This document shows positions 10,801 to 23,315 of a stretch of 64,000 nucleotides of DNA, one piece after another. The stretch covers positions 13,126,471 to 13,190,470 of the forward strand of contig NC_089319.1 in NCBI RefSeq assembly GCF_036669915.1, written 5' to 3'. The notes beneath the pieces were generated by a model, which did no database searches, had not been told where the DNA came from, and saw only the letters and a list, made by a program, of their open reading frames with translations. The stretch's first letter is position 1, and every line of letters starts with the position of its first letter. Origin of the DNA: Pocillopora verrucosa. Its lineage: Eukaryota > Cnidaria > Anthozoa > Scleractinia > Pocilloporidae. Made by a program: the position numbers and the translations under genes.

Positions 10801-13800
10801 TGCAAAGACATAACATCACATGATCCAGGCTAACTTGATAACTTCAGGAGATTAGGTCACTGTATGGTGACTTAACCTTTCAACTTCCATGAGTGACCAA
10901 GACAGAATTTCTCCATACAGCATTAACACAAAATCTAGCAAACAAGTGATGAGAACATGGAAAATTCTCAATTAGGAGATTATTAGTTGATCCAAGACTA
11001 ATTTCTGCAAACTTAAATCATGAAAACTATATGGCAAACAGTATGGAGAATTACAAACTAAGACCTTAGGAATGAAAGGATTAAAAAATTTTGAGCACAG
11101 GACCTTTAGTCTTCCTCTTAGGGTGTCACAAATGAAGACCACATTTTGTAGGCAATAGTGATTTCTCCACTACTTCTAATGTTAATCTTTCAATCTCTGT
11201 TAAAAATGACTTTTATCATTTCTGCTTAACAACACTCTCAATTATTTTAACACTTTAAGCAATGTATCATGCAGCTATGTATTTTCTTGTTTTTGCTCCT
11301 CAACTAGTAATCTTTTAAAAAAATGTCACATTACTGTAGAGGTGCATTTGAAAATGCCACAAAGAAATTACTCTGTACAAATTTCTACTACCATTTTTAA
11401 AATCATAATCATCATCATTAATACAACTATTGTCATAATTATGTTGCTACAGCAACTGCTGTTGCTTTTCAGAATGCAACAAAGTTAACAACTCTGTTTA
11501 GAGAAGTCAAGACCAACCTTAGGCATAAGGGCTTCAATTCTGATATCAATATGATCTGATGGTGAACTACATGTAGCTTGTTCAGGTGGACCCCTGGACC
11601 ATGTCTTCAAACAAAAGAATCAATGTTACATTGAACATCATATATACAAATAGTAGACACTGGCTTTTTTTTCCAAGATGTAATTCTCAACTGAGTGTCA
11701 AAAGTAATCCAGGGTGGAGTGGTTTTGATTAATAACATTCTGTGATAAGTCTTGAAGCTTAGGTGCCCTATAAATGAGTAAGATGCCACACTAGAAAAAT
11801 TGTAACCTAGTCACTACCATTTTCCTGTGCTTCAGGCTCCTTACACTTATTTAAGTTTCCCTTTATTGGCTCCTTCTGAAATTTTCCTTTCTTCTGATTG
11901 GCTGCTGTAATTACATTGGTTTCAGTTTTACTCAATAAAATGCATTGCAGCTAACATGTACACTTACTGTTTGTCCTAGAATGCTTCTCATGAAGCTGCT
12001 GAACCACAGACATGTTGCAGTGTCTAGTGTCAACTGAATAGGGTTTAACTGAATAAACAAGTTTGGAGTAGGCACTGAAATGGTAAATTTGTGTACTCTG
12101 GTGTTACACATACTTGTACATCTATTTCAATGACATTACAGCTGTGCTAGCCTGTGTGGCATGCTTTTCCGTTTCTGTTTATCCCAGTGGAAGATGTGTG
12201 AGTAAAGTATGGTCTGTGGGAGGGAATGGAGCAAAAGCAAAGCCCAGAGATCAAATAAGATTGGTGCTAATTTCAAGGAGAATCAAATTTGCTCCCCAAA
12301 ATTTTTTTGACATTTTTTTTCTTACAATCAGAGCTTATCTTATCCACTTATCAAAATCTTATCCATACTTGAATACAGAGATAAAATAAAGATCTTACCA
12401 ACCTCGCTTTCTCTGTCAGTGACATAAGTTAAGGAACCCTGTTTTTTTCTGCTCTGATTTATGGCACACACTTTGTGTGTGGGCCATAAATCCAAGCAGA
12501 AAGAACTTGGTCAGTAATTTACAGTACAGACCTTGAACTTGGCTAGTATGAGGTATTTAACTGACAAATTACCTGCACTTGTAACAGATCCAGGGTAATA
12601 ATACTGAGTAAAGTCTAACTGAAATGCTGGCATGTCTGATGGTAAAAATAATGCTTTTTTGTCTGATGATAAAAATGCTGGCAGTTCCTCTTTAGAACCA
12701 TTGCTAGTAGTCACAGGCATGATAAAGAATTCCTCACAACGAATCACAAAACAGCTCTCAAGCATAAACACTGGACGCTGTGAATTGTTTTTGATAGAAT
12801 GCGCTGTTTTTCCAGTGTTTGCAGAATGTCCTGGACTTGAAGGATGTGTTCTCCGGGAATTTACATGAGGAGAGGAAGGAGTGCTGGGTGGTGAAGGATG
12901 TAAAGAACCATCTCTGCCACTCACATCAACAACAGAACCCTGGAAAAATTTACAGAAATTGCTCGTCAATTATGTGTTTTCATCTGATAGCAACCATCAA
13001 ACATCTTAGTCAAACAAAGTTGTGCATATAAAGTGTGACTGCACACTATCAGTTGTTACCTAACTAGACACATATTTGCGTTCACCCAGGCTTTATGTTG
13101 GAAATAAAATTTGTTTTTTTGTGCTTGCATTTGCCTAAGTTTTTTTAAATGCAATTATTGGTTTATCCTGTAACTTTTTTCTCTTGGTATGCCAGAGTAT
13201 GTCACATATAAATACAGAGCTAAAAAGGTATTTGTTATGTAATGTGAAGGCCCTTTTCAAGGGTGGGGTGGGGGGAGGTAGTGCCATATAGAATTGGCTA
13301 CTATTTCAATACTTATTACTAGACAATATAATTTTCATTTTTTTTTTCAGAGTATTGACTTGATTAAGTTTCATTTTGCAGGTTAAGGGTTGTAGCAGGG
13401 CAAGTCTTTTGCCAAACAGGCTGTCTTCTTACTTTTTCCTTTTCTTGGTTGACAAAAGTTTCAGGTTGAGATAGCTTTTAATTATGAACAGCCCTAAGTG
13501 CTAGGGTGATGACACTTGCCAAAAGAAAACAAAAAGTGACCACCAAAGGTTATTACCAGATGAACTATTAATTTTATGGGGTTGTTGGAGTGGTTCTCGT
13601 GAATATGTGAAATATACTTTAGCATATTTTGTACTATTACCTCTCAATTTGTTTGTTTCCATTTGGAGATACTGGGTTAGTATACTTTAGTTAATACATT
13701 TTGGTTTATTGGTTAGAGTGGTTTCACTAAACCTGGTGATAACTAATTAGCTGTGGTGTTTAGATTTGATTTTCATTTTCCATGAATGAATAGGGTAATT

Positions 13801-16800
13801 AATAGTTAGTGATGTACTGTGAATTTTTTGTTTTCTTTTGTTCATTATCACTACTATAAACTAAATAGTCATTTCTTTATTTCATGGGCAAATGATTATC
13901 ACTCTAGAAGATGTAAAGAAACAAAAGGTCATGAAGCATTTAGCATCTAATAACATTAATGTAATTCATCAGCAGCACCCAGGCCTATTGAAATCACTCT
14001 AATCAAAACCACTATTTTCATTTGCCCTTGAATGAAAAATGACTATTTAGTTTGTAGCAGTTGATAATGAACAAAAAATTCAGAGTCTACTAACTACAGT
14101 AATTGCAAATTTTCATTTGCATATGAAAATTATCTATTAAGTGTCTTCATTCTGTTTACATGCAGTGCAGTACTTTGAGAAGAATACAATGTACCTTGAG
14201 GCTGCCCTCTACCATACAAATCTTTAGCATGAGGATCAAATATTTTGAACCCCATATTACTATTACAATAGGTTGCAACAGCAATACACCTTACTGTTAA
14301 TTAGAAATTGGTGTAGCTTTCAGATATGCATTGGAGTCAAAAGGTTATGCATGTGTAATAAGGACTTGACTGTGATTTGCAATCAAACAAAAAAAAAAGG
14401 AAGCCAGAATTTCAACTCGGGGGTTTCCATTGGAAAGCCTGAGTAAATATTTACCACCTGCAGTAACTCTTACTATAGCCTAAAATATCACAGTTAAAGT
14501 CATTTGATAATACACCAAACCTATTTCAAGAGTAATAGAAATTATATTTTGCATACATTACTATATTAATAACAATGATGAACTAGCTTAAGTTGTAGTT
14601 AAACTTTCCTTTTGTTTAAAATTTTTACTTCCTTTGCCTAGTATAGGAAAATATTTCTACATCTAAAATAAAAATGATCGCAACATAAAATTGAAGTCAA
14701 CTATAATTACTTACATCACTCCTTACTCGATGATGGCTTTGTGTTGCTTTTTGAGGTGACAGTTGTTTGTTCCTTTGAGCATTCCTAAAAGCACCCAAAA
14801 GGTCATTAACCCAATAAGCTCGAGTCAAAGATGCCTCATTGTGAGATGGCCAGTCATTACGAGATGTTCCAGCCAAATGGTATGGAAAGTAGTCAACAGA
14901 TAACTTATTCATCTTAAAATGCATTGCCCCACCATCAGCACCCCTGTCTTCTGAATCATCACACAAATGCAGGTCAATGCTACCAGTCCTTAAGAGGTAA
15001 GATGTTTCCCGCACATCATGCCGTGTAAACAGTGCATTCAAAGACTCAAAGTCTGACTTTTGTTCATGAATTGTAGAACCAGTGTAATGTGTCTGTTGCT
15101 GACTAGCCTGGCCTGAGTGTTGTGTTGAATTTGTTCCAGGTTCTTTCTTAACTTTTGAATGCGACATGGCCTGGTTAACAGAGTGTAAGAGACCAGATAA
15201 AGCCTGTAACTGCGACTGAGTAAGAACCCATAGAATGTCATCCAAAAGAAGCTCCAGCCTTGCAGACAACACTGCACAGTCGTCAAGACGTTTTTTGATT
15301 GTTAGGTGTAGAGATGATTGACTTGTAATAAGTCTCAAGGGATTTGACTGCTGCTGCAAAGTTTCCTGAATAAAAACAAGGAATGAGAAAGGTTCATTAT
15401 TCAGTAGCATAGCAAAACCAGCAAAAAATATAGCCTCTAAACGAAAAACAATTTGACAAACCCAGCTCACTTACAAACAGGAGGCCATAAAACTCTGGTT
15501 TTAATAACAAATAGGGACAATCCACACCATTCTGAAATAAGCTACAGTTATACACCCCACTTCTCATCACTTTTACTTTTATAAAACCCTTTAACTCCAA
15601 GATCTAATTGCTAATTCTCCCCTAAAGCTGCTACAATTCATAGTAAATTAATTATGAGAATTTAATTTTAGATCAAAATAAAAACTTTTACCTGATATGT
15701 ATAAGTATTTTTTATACATGTTGGCTGGATAATGTATAAATATTGTGGGCAGAAGTTACATGTTAATCACTTCCAAGAGTTAAAAGGGCAAGTAACGCTG
15801 AAGGGTGCATGAAAATGGCCTAAATGAGACTCCTGATAAATTTCTAGATTTTCCTACCAAAACGTGTAATATTCCCTTGTCAAAAAAAGGAGAAGAGAAA
15901 ATATTGCATCAAAAGTCACCTCAAGCATCAACTTCATGTCCCTAATCAAGTATATCAAGTCACAATGTTTCTAAATTAGTTCCACTGTTTTCTTTGTTGA
16001 AACAACTCTAAGTTAACTGTACATGTAAATTGTATTTACATTTCTTACATTGTACAAAGCATTAGCATCTATCCTAAGTGTTTGCCATGTTATTTCTTTA
16101 AATGTCAACACCTCTCCTCGAGTTTCATCTTTCACCCGTGTCAAGCGCAGATCATCAGGCTGCCACTTGGGTGTTGTGCTTCGGACAACAAGACGTGACA
16201 TCTGGAATTTGGCAAGAAAAGCTTGAAACTTGAATGAGATGACAACAGAGTTTATCTGAACAAACATTCCATCAACCACTTTCTCAACAAAACCATACCT
16301 ATTTGGAGCTTTCTCTCTGTTAAAAATAAGAAGAAATATCCAAGACATAAATCATTGATCAAACAAAATGTAGCAGCAGAGTAGATCATTTTAACCCTTT
16401 CACCTTAACATATGCATTCATATTCTCCACACTGTTATCTTTACATTTCCCATGATGCTGACAAGAAGAATTTGTCTGATGATCACAAGCATCTTAAATG
16501 GCAATCATTTCTGCTATTCTCATGGCCTTCATATTTGATTCAAGGGTGCTACTGTAAGGAGAAATTAGACGCCAGTCTTGTGCAGTGGTTCAAGTGTTAA
16601 CTAACCTTTCTTAAATTTCTAGTTGTTTCAAATTGATATTTTTAGTCAATAACAAGTAAATAAATAGATTCCATACTGTAACATTGAATGTATCTGAACA
16701 TTGATTGATTGATTGTTCATTATTTGATTGTGAAGTCCAACTTACTTTATAGGTGGCTGATGAGGTGCATTGGGTGGGTGTGTCTGAGGGGAACTAGGAG

Positions 16801-19800
16801 GTGGGGTGTTAACATCTCCATCCATAGCTTCCATATCCACTTCAACAGAATCTAGGTACTAAAAAAAAGTTATTTCCTTAGTAATTCATTCTGGTAATAG
16901 ATCTGAATGCTACCTAGAGACAATGTCTTATGAATGTTTTCATCAGAGATTTAACCTTTTCAAATTACTAAGGTACACTAGCATGATCAAAAAATGTGAC
17001 TGCTTACTCTGAAACAAAATTTAATTACTAAATGTAAATGCAAAAACCTCTGTTTGTTCCAATCTCTCTTAGTGGGAATAACAAAAATTCATCTTACTTT
17101 CATACAGCACTGTTACTAGATGCAGCTTTTTGATGTTACAAATCAAAGTGTCTCACTTCAGCAACAGTTGTGAATTTGCTTGATTGTGTAGAAGGGGTTT
17201 ATTATTACAAAATAATGTTTAAACCAATTTAAGTCTATTAAATTATTAATTGTTGTTTCTTAATAGATCAAATCGTCCAAAGAAGTGGGGTTTAATAATG
17301 TCTGACTGTGCTGTAAAATTGCCCAAGCTTCATTCAAACTTGTAATCAAAAGAGGGCTGTTACCCAGTAACACATGTACATGAAAGAAAACAATTTAATA
17401 AGCTGGGAAGGAGGCTATCAAGTTCTAGGTTTTCTAGAAAAGGGGCTTAGTATTTAAAGTTCACTAGGCCACAATGAATTATTTCTTTGTTTTGGATCAT
17501 TACTGTACATAGTGTATATAATAAGTATTTCTACATTTGAAAACCCAACTATTATCTTAATAACAGAAACTAACAAAGGCTTTCAAACACTATTAATGAA
17601 GATTGTCTATGAAATGGTAGTCTGTCCAAATGATTCAGAACACAATGGTATAACCTTGTACAAAGAATTTTGCAAAAGATCTCAAATAAGGGAACCAAAC
17701 TTAATAAAGAAAGTGAGCTTCTCAGAAACTTAAAGCTTTAGCCAGGAGGTATATCATAGAAAGGGGGCCCACTTAAGTACATATGGTAACTGAAATACTT
17801 CCTAAAATCTTCCTGAAAATGAAGCTAGAGACACATGCTTACCAGACATATTGGGTCAGTCTTGAGTCGAGTCCAATGAATCTATGAATCAAAGAGATAC
17901 ATTTAATTTTTCACAGAGCACCTTGTTTTAGGAAAAAGCTCTGAGCAGATTTTGATCTAGAAAATCCTTCTGAGTTATACAAATAGCCACAACACAAATG
18001 CCATAAAAATGCAACAGCTTGCCTGAGGATACTAATTTTTCACTATCCCATGACCATTTTTCTTATCCAAATAAAAAAGGTTATTTTATGAAGGGCTAAC
18101 AGTTCTTTACATGTTGTTAAGAATGCCAACAGTAAGTGAAACTTCATGTTTCCATTGTCATTTTTATCACTTACCAGACAAACTCAAATATATTATGGTA
18201 CTTGGCATATATGACGTACCCTCACTTAGCATAGCTTCTAACACTTTGATTAAAATTTATATCCTCAGTAACTAAATTTCTCTGACTGATTAGCACTTCT
18301 GTATAGCTGACTGCTTAATTGCCTCATTTCATTCAACCTGGAGTAAAAGGATTTTCAAAATTTGAATATTCTTGAAACATTGCCAGTTCTTGAATATCTC
18401 TATAACAACATTTGGAATTCACAAATATTTCTAAACAGGAAATTCACTTTGCACTCAAGATATGAAGAAGTCTGACAAATGCAGCAAAAAAAGATTTTGC
18501 TTTCAAGAGTAGCCTTTTTATCAAATATCATTTCTATTGCCTAAAAGCTAAAATTCTATTTACATGCAAATCATTGAAACAAAAAATGTTGAACTCAAGG
18601 GTCCAGGAATTGAATTTACAATGATTACTTTTTTGTTGACACTATCTCAAGACAATGACGGGAAAGGCTTTTGCAGTTTTCAAGAATTGAATAAGTAGAA
18701 AACTGTCAAAATCATTGACCCCTTATTTTTTTTTCTACTATAATTATTTTCAAGGCTGGTCTTGGCCCATTCAAAATGGATTTATTTCCATCAAAAGGAG
18801 TCGTTCAGCTCAGACCAATGATAGGAGTGAACAAAAATAAAGGTAATAATCACTCGCAAAAAAAACCGTACTCTGCCAAATGGCATAATCTATAGGCTAA
18901 GAACATCCATCATCTTTGTGTAAACAAAACGAAAGAACACCCTCTTTCACATCTGCCACGAATATCCATCGTCGACAATATGTAGAATCACTCCTGATTA
19001 GCACTTACAAGCTTAAGCTCAAACATAAATCCCCGTTGAAGTCATACAATATAAAATATACATGCATTTACGTCGAGATGCGATCTTTTCGAAATTCACC
19101 AACACACATATTCAAGACTCCATCACAAAGAGAGAGAGAGAAGTACACCTGGAAAGATACACTATATAATTGTAAATTTAAAAAAAAAGTAACAACAATG
19201 GCTAGGCTGAAACTTTTTACCTTGGCGGATATTCTGTTGCACGTCGCTTTCGTGAGACGAATCCATGGCGGCAACTCAAGAAGCTCGGCTAGTGTTGTCT
19301 CGTCTAGCTCTAGGTTATGAAGTTCTCCTTCTCCCTTGAGAAACTTGACGCTTATTTTGTTAGGGGAGAGATTCTTCGTGAACCTGACAGAATTAAAGCG
19401 AAATAAAATGGACAACTCGTTAACAAACTCACGTGCGCGGCCCGCGTCAAATATAGCTTCGTTGGATCAATATAGCACTTTAATACCTGGCGAGTTGCTT
19501 GACGATCTGGTTCTTAACCAAACCAGACATTATGTCGCAGTGTGGGAATTAAATTGGAAGCATTTCTCCCCCATCTCTCTAATCGCTTTTCATATGATTG
19601 TTGTTCGAAGTCGTAACGCGCGCTTGCGCAACACATTCCTGAACTGGATGATGACGTAACGCTTGCCACCGGCGACAAGTGTGAAACGTTTTAGTCATCG
19701 GTCTCCGTCGACTTTCATTGGGCCTCAGAAATCATGCCTTGTTGAAGGATCCTAAAATACTCTGGCAAGCGTAAACAATTTATCGACAGTTATGGGATCA

Positions 19801-20806
19801 TCCAGCGAAAGACCTCAAAGCGTGCAGCCCCCATGTGAATAAGAACCTCTGTCTTTCTGTTCAGAGCGATTTTCAACAATTTCCATTTTCACCATGGCGA
19901 TGTTCATCTTTGATCGTCGTTTATGCTAAAATACTTTATCTCCTCTCCTTGCCACTCTTCCCTAATATATAGTTTGTACGGGTGTATGGGTTACTCAGCA
20001 AATTGAAATAGAACACTTCTCTCGCCATCCATATTCGTAAGCAACTGAGAGATTGGGCTTCACAGTGACGTGTCTCTGTCATTTAATTTATCAATTTATT
20101 TCAAAAATTGGTCATTAGCGTACTAGTGGGGCTAAAAAATCTGGCGTTAGTATTTTTTATTAGTTTGGATAGAGTTGTTTCGATAGGATGTGGCCATTGT
20201 TACCACTTTTCTTGCAGGTAGAATGATTTTCGCTTTAGATGGTGCTGTTCACGAACCCTTGAGAGCATTTGCTGAACACACAGCTGAATACAATACAATT
20301 GGGGTTTTCCATCAGATATCTTGACGGAAAGCCTGGTTAATATTAACATCTGGCCCACATTGAAAAATTGCTGAAGGACTCAAAAGTTGTGTCACGCAAT
20401 ACTCCTGTTTGTGGGTCATATGTTTGTCACGTATCATGTTTGCGTTGGGTGGGAGCACTAAGCTTCCACATTTTAAAGCAATTTCTCTTTTTCGATTGGA
20501 AAAAATGTAGCGATATTGGAAAACAGGAATTTGTTAAATTCTGAGATTTTTGGCCGTAAAAGTATCGAAATTTCTACGAACTCATTATTATGATGAATCA
20601 TGGTCAGGTCGAAAAACCCATAAGTTCATATGTCGAGAACAATTTCCTTGAAAATATATCGGCGATGTTCCTTTAGGAAATTAGTTTCAAATGAAAGCTG
20701 TCAACATTCATTCTGGTGATACAGACATAACATAACGAGCACATGTCTTTGCTTACCTGAACAAAGTATGTAGAACTTGTAGCTTCTTCGTGATATTTAT
20801 GTTCAT
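7895..20806 (-). CDS. BLTP3: BLTP3 family bridge-like lipid transfer protein (UHRF1BP1/UHRF1BP1L-like)
   Basis: This is a VPS13-like protein of about 1,540 residues expected to move lipids at organelle contact sites. Exons are 20806-20757, 19383-19221, 17881-17843, 16858-16746, 16316-16049, 15365-14715, 12939-12573, 12074-11968, 11604-11518, 10775-10384 and 10272-7895; all junctions are GT-AG and phase-compatible. The chorein-like N-terminus has FTKNLSPNKISVKFLKGEG and LELDE, then WTRLKTDPICL, YGFVEKVVDG and RGEVLTFKEITW, all signatures of this family. LLLDDILWVLTQSQLQAL, LHLCDDSE and FTQYYYP follow, then a Pro/Ser-rich linker and a C-terminal block with EGEDVELGIHFQGND. The first exon (16 codons, KKLQVLHTLF before RFTKNL) is the least certain. 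The last exon needs a one-base shift at 9446-9448 to stay in frame (GTT-T-AAA), after which LDHFQFLFLVRLQEKL is clear. Two further frame changes may affect the C-terminal coil. Vertebrates have two paralogues, so A versus B cannot be assigned. Confidence 0.92.
10815..11090. repeat. Dispersed repeat, 'gagtgaccaagacagaatttctcc' type
   Basis: This intronic stretch of BLTP3 contains CATGAGTGACCAAGACAG, ACAAGTGATGAGAACATGG, AATTAGGAGATTATTAGTTG and a 3' end in AATGAAAGGATTAA. It is organised like a short non-coding element that I recall as very common in coral genomes. A diverged copy on the opposite strand seems to lie at about 16390-16590. The boundaries are estimates. Confidence 0.45.
11687..11945 (+). 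repeat. MITE-like element, family A copy 2
   Basis: It begins with CAACTGAGTGTCAAAAGTAA and ends with GATTGGCTGCTGTAATTAC, GGTTTCAGTTTTACTC and AATAAAATG, matching the element at 30238-30520 in order and orientation. The ends are imperfectly inverted (TTGAGTGTC/ACTCAA style). It lies in an intron of BLTP3. No coding capacity is visible, so it is a non-autonomous element. Confidence 0.6.
13801..14098. repeat. Foldback element in BLTP3 intron
   Basis: A left arm at about 13801-13895, with TTGTTCATTATCA, AAACTAAATAGTCATTT and GGGCAAATG, is mirrored at about 14018-14098 by CATTTGCCC, AAATGACTATTTAGTTT and TGATAATGAACAA. The arms of 80-95 bp surround a loop of about 120 bp. The structure is that of a foldback MITE. 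It sits in the intron between exons 6 and 7 of the BLTP3 gene. Confidence 0.75.
15605..15790. repeat. Dispersed repeat, 'ttctcc-ctgct-aattt-gataatgt' family
   Basis: The order of words AATTCTCCCCTAAAGCTGCT, AATTATGAGAATTTAATTTTAGATC, ACCTGATATGTATAAG, GGCTGGATAATGTATAAATATTG and AGAAGTTACATG is shared with 49835-50010 and, more weakly, 49660-49760. It is non-coding and about 180 bp long. It lies in the BLTP3 intron between exons 5 and 6. Confidence 0.55.
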
Positions 20807-21694
20807 TGCGACTGCTAGATTCCTTCGCGATAATTCCTAGACGCTGCCATGCTCGAGAGAAAGACCACTTTCAATTGAAGTTCGAACTCGTTTAACCTCA
20901 CAAATGTTTTTTTTCCTGCGTATTATTACTTTTCCTCGAATGAATAATAAATGCACACTTTCCATAACACTCAAGATCATATCTTCCGAAAATTTTGCGC
21001 TATTAGCCGTAACACATGTTTATTGCAAGGTAGTGAATCATATAAAAGTTATAAATCTTTGATGGTTTTCGTCCTCAAAAACTTGGCTGTAACCGCATTT
21101 CAAATTTATAAATATTTTGGCGTCGGAAGCCAAATAGATAAATACAGTTGTAGACTTAATATGCACAATATTTATTTTTCATCAATGGTGTTTCATGTTT
21201 GTATGTGTTCCACAGTTATAACAACAATTTAGCGACGCTTGCAGGAATACAGAAGCCAACAAAGTAAATTATACACGAGATGAGACTGAAACCCAAATAA
21301 TTTCTTTCGCTTTTATTGTTCCGTGCTGTACATCCCATAACGTAGCTTAAACATGCATCATTCAAAAACCGCAATCTTTCATCTGCATACACGTAATTTT
21401 TTAAATGCATTACCTCAGTAATCAAGACATCAAACGTTAAAACTCTACAAGTAAGAATTGATTTTTATTCGAACGATCAATCATCCTTTTTCCAGTGGTT
21501 TTATGAATTTGAATTAAAAGCCCGTTGACATCATATTTCAAAGTGAAAAATGTGAAACGACCGAAAGCAGAAAAAGCTGATGAAAGACCCAACGAAGAAC
21601 TACCGCTAAAAGAATGTCGGAAAAGAGTAAAAAATAATATTAATACATTGAAAACTACTTCAAAAGAGAGAGGGTTACTGGGCCAGGAAAAGGA

Positions 21695-22139
21695 GGAAGA
21701 GTATTTATGGATTTTTTTCTTTAAAAGATGTCCATTAGAATACGTAGTACCGCCAAAGGGATACAGGATTTACAGTTTCTAAAGAAACTGTCGTTAAATG
21801 CAGTTTTTAAAGAAATTGTGACACTGCGTCGGTGGAAAGTAACACTTAATGATTTGGTTTTATCAATCGAGTTCATAATGTGAATTGGCCACCGTAGAGT
21901 TTCTAAAGCTGATCGGAGCGAAGAGCTTCTGACGAAGGGCTAACACTCGAAAACGGAAGGAAGAGTATCTATGATTTTTTTTTTGAAAGATTTCCATAAG
22001 GATACGCGTTATCACCAAACTGACCAAGGGATTACAGTTTCTGAATCACTGTGGTTACAGTTTCTACAGAAACTGTGGTACTGCTTCGGTGAAGCTACCA
22101 ATGATAATTTAATATTATCGATTGAGTTTATAATGTAAG
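21695..22139 (+). repeat. Tandem duplication, period about 264 bp
   Basis: A unit beginning GGAAGAGTATTTATGG at 21695 is repeated from 21959 as GGAAGAGTATCTATG. Both then show a T-run, AAAGAT-TCCAT-AG-ATACG, a TTACAGTTTCT...GAAACTGT hairpin, ACTGC(G/T)TCGGTG and ATCGA(G)TTGAGTT(C/T)ATAATG. The second unit is truncated and runs into the foldback element at 22141. The first unit also carries the GGGCTAACACTCGAAA module near 21935. Such units look like pieces of a non-autonomous mobile element. Confidence 0.65.
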
Positions 22140-22140
22140 T

Positions 22141-22442
22141 TATAACATGGCTAGTAAATTTGTCTCATCAAATTCAATTGCGCGAGCGTGCTTCATATTC
22201 CTATTGAGCACGCTCTCATGAGCATGAAAAAATTTTCCATCGGGTTGAAAATGTCATAAAACAATTGGTTCATACGTCAGCTGTGCGTTCATCGAGATAT
22301 GAAGCACTTGGGAAGTTAAGAGAGCACTCAAGAAGCTAGAGTTGCTCCTGGCTACGCCTCTTACGCATCTTTCGTGCGCTCCAAACTTCCCGCGTGCTTC
22401 ATATCTCGATGAACGCACGCTGACGTATGAACCAATTGTTAA
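22141..22442 (+). repeat. Foldback element family B, copy 1
   Basis: It starts TATAACATGGCTAGTAAATT and ends GTATGAACCAATTGTTAA. Nearly the same sequence occurs inverted at 32313-32642. Inside is a long palindrome: GGTTCATACGTCAGC, CGTTCATCGAGATATGAAGC and GGGAAGTT on the left are mirrored by AACTTCCCGCG, GCTTCATATCTCGATGAACG and GCTGACGTATGAACC on the right. The loop region holds GAGCACTCAAGAAGC. No open frame is present, so it is a non-autonomous foldback transposon. Confidence 0.8.
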
Positions 22443-22570
22443 TTGGCCACCTTAGAGTTTCTAAAGCTGACGTCTCGAGCGTTAGCCCTTCGTCATGGCG
22501 GAGAGCCTCTGACAAGGAGTTAACACTCGAAATTTCAACTTTAGAAACTCTTTACGGTGGAAAATTTACA
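22443..22570. repeat. Palindromic 'ggccacc...gagcgttagcccttcgtca' module
   Basis: GGCCACCTTAGAGTTTCTAA, GACGTCTCGAGCGTTAGCC and TTCGTCA are followed, after a short centre, by an imperfect inverse: TGACAAGGAGTTAACACTC, CTTTAGAAACTCTTTACGG and TGGAAAATTTACATTA. The same module occurs singly near 21885-21955 and 28905-28985, so it is a repeat family of this locus. Function is unknown. Confidence 0.65.
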
Positions 22571-23164
22571 TTAAGATCAGATAGGACCAGATTATCTTCT
22601 GCCAGCGAAGGAACATGTTTGGAACGGAATGGTAGTGAACCAAGCCTGATCATTATCCTCCTTCTCATAGAAGAATAAACCCAAGCAAGTATTCCGTTTT
22701 GCCGTGTGTCTGTCCTGTTATAGATCACTTTTGGTAAGTACCACCAATACATCTAGTTCTTTCCAAATTCTGACGTCAACTGCTACCTACACTTTAAGAG
22801 ACAAAATCGAATCTACTTGTCACTTAAAAAATGCAAAAATGTTGTCAATTTGTATTAATCTACCTTTTCTTTTTTTAAAGGTTTGGAAAGTTTCTTATCG
22901 ATAATTCATTCCCCACACTAAACCATTTCGTATCAGCTGTGTCCAGAAAATTCTTGTCACAACATTAACACGTTTTCTTTCAGAAAGGTGACCATGAGAT
23001 GTCAGGAAAACATCCAAAAGATAGCATTTTTGGAACTAACGCAAATTTTCCGAGCTTAACCTGCAGGAAATATATGCCAAACAGTGCAGAGAACTCACAA
23101 AAAGGGTTATAACCAATTCACTAAAGAAAACGAAGCAATTCGTACGTTGGAGAGTTAAATTGGG

Positions 23165-23315
23165 TAATGAAAAGTAAAACAAAAACAAACGAAAACAAAA
23201 ACAAAAGAGACAAACACAACAACACAACAATTCGAAACAAAACAAAACGAACAAACACAACAACAAACACGACAGTTCAAAACGAAAAACGAAACAAAAC
23301 AAAACTAAAAGGAGA
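23165..23315 (+). repeat. A/C-rich low-complexity tract
   Basis: The tract consists of AAAACAAAAACAAACGAAA-type words with almost no thymine on the + strand for about 140 bases. On the minus strand this yields a spurious Phe/Cys/Leu-rich frame, which is not a gene. Confidence 0.8.

Noticed and set aside
23036..23302. Phe/Leu/Cys-rich open frame on the minus strand
   Set aside because: It is the translation of an A/C-rich low-complexity tract.
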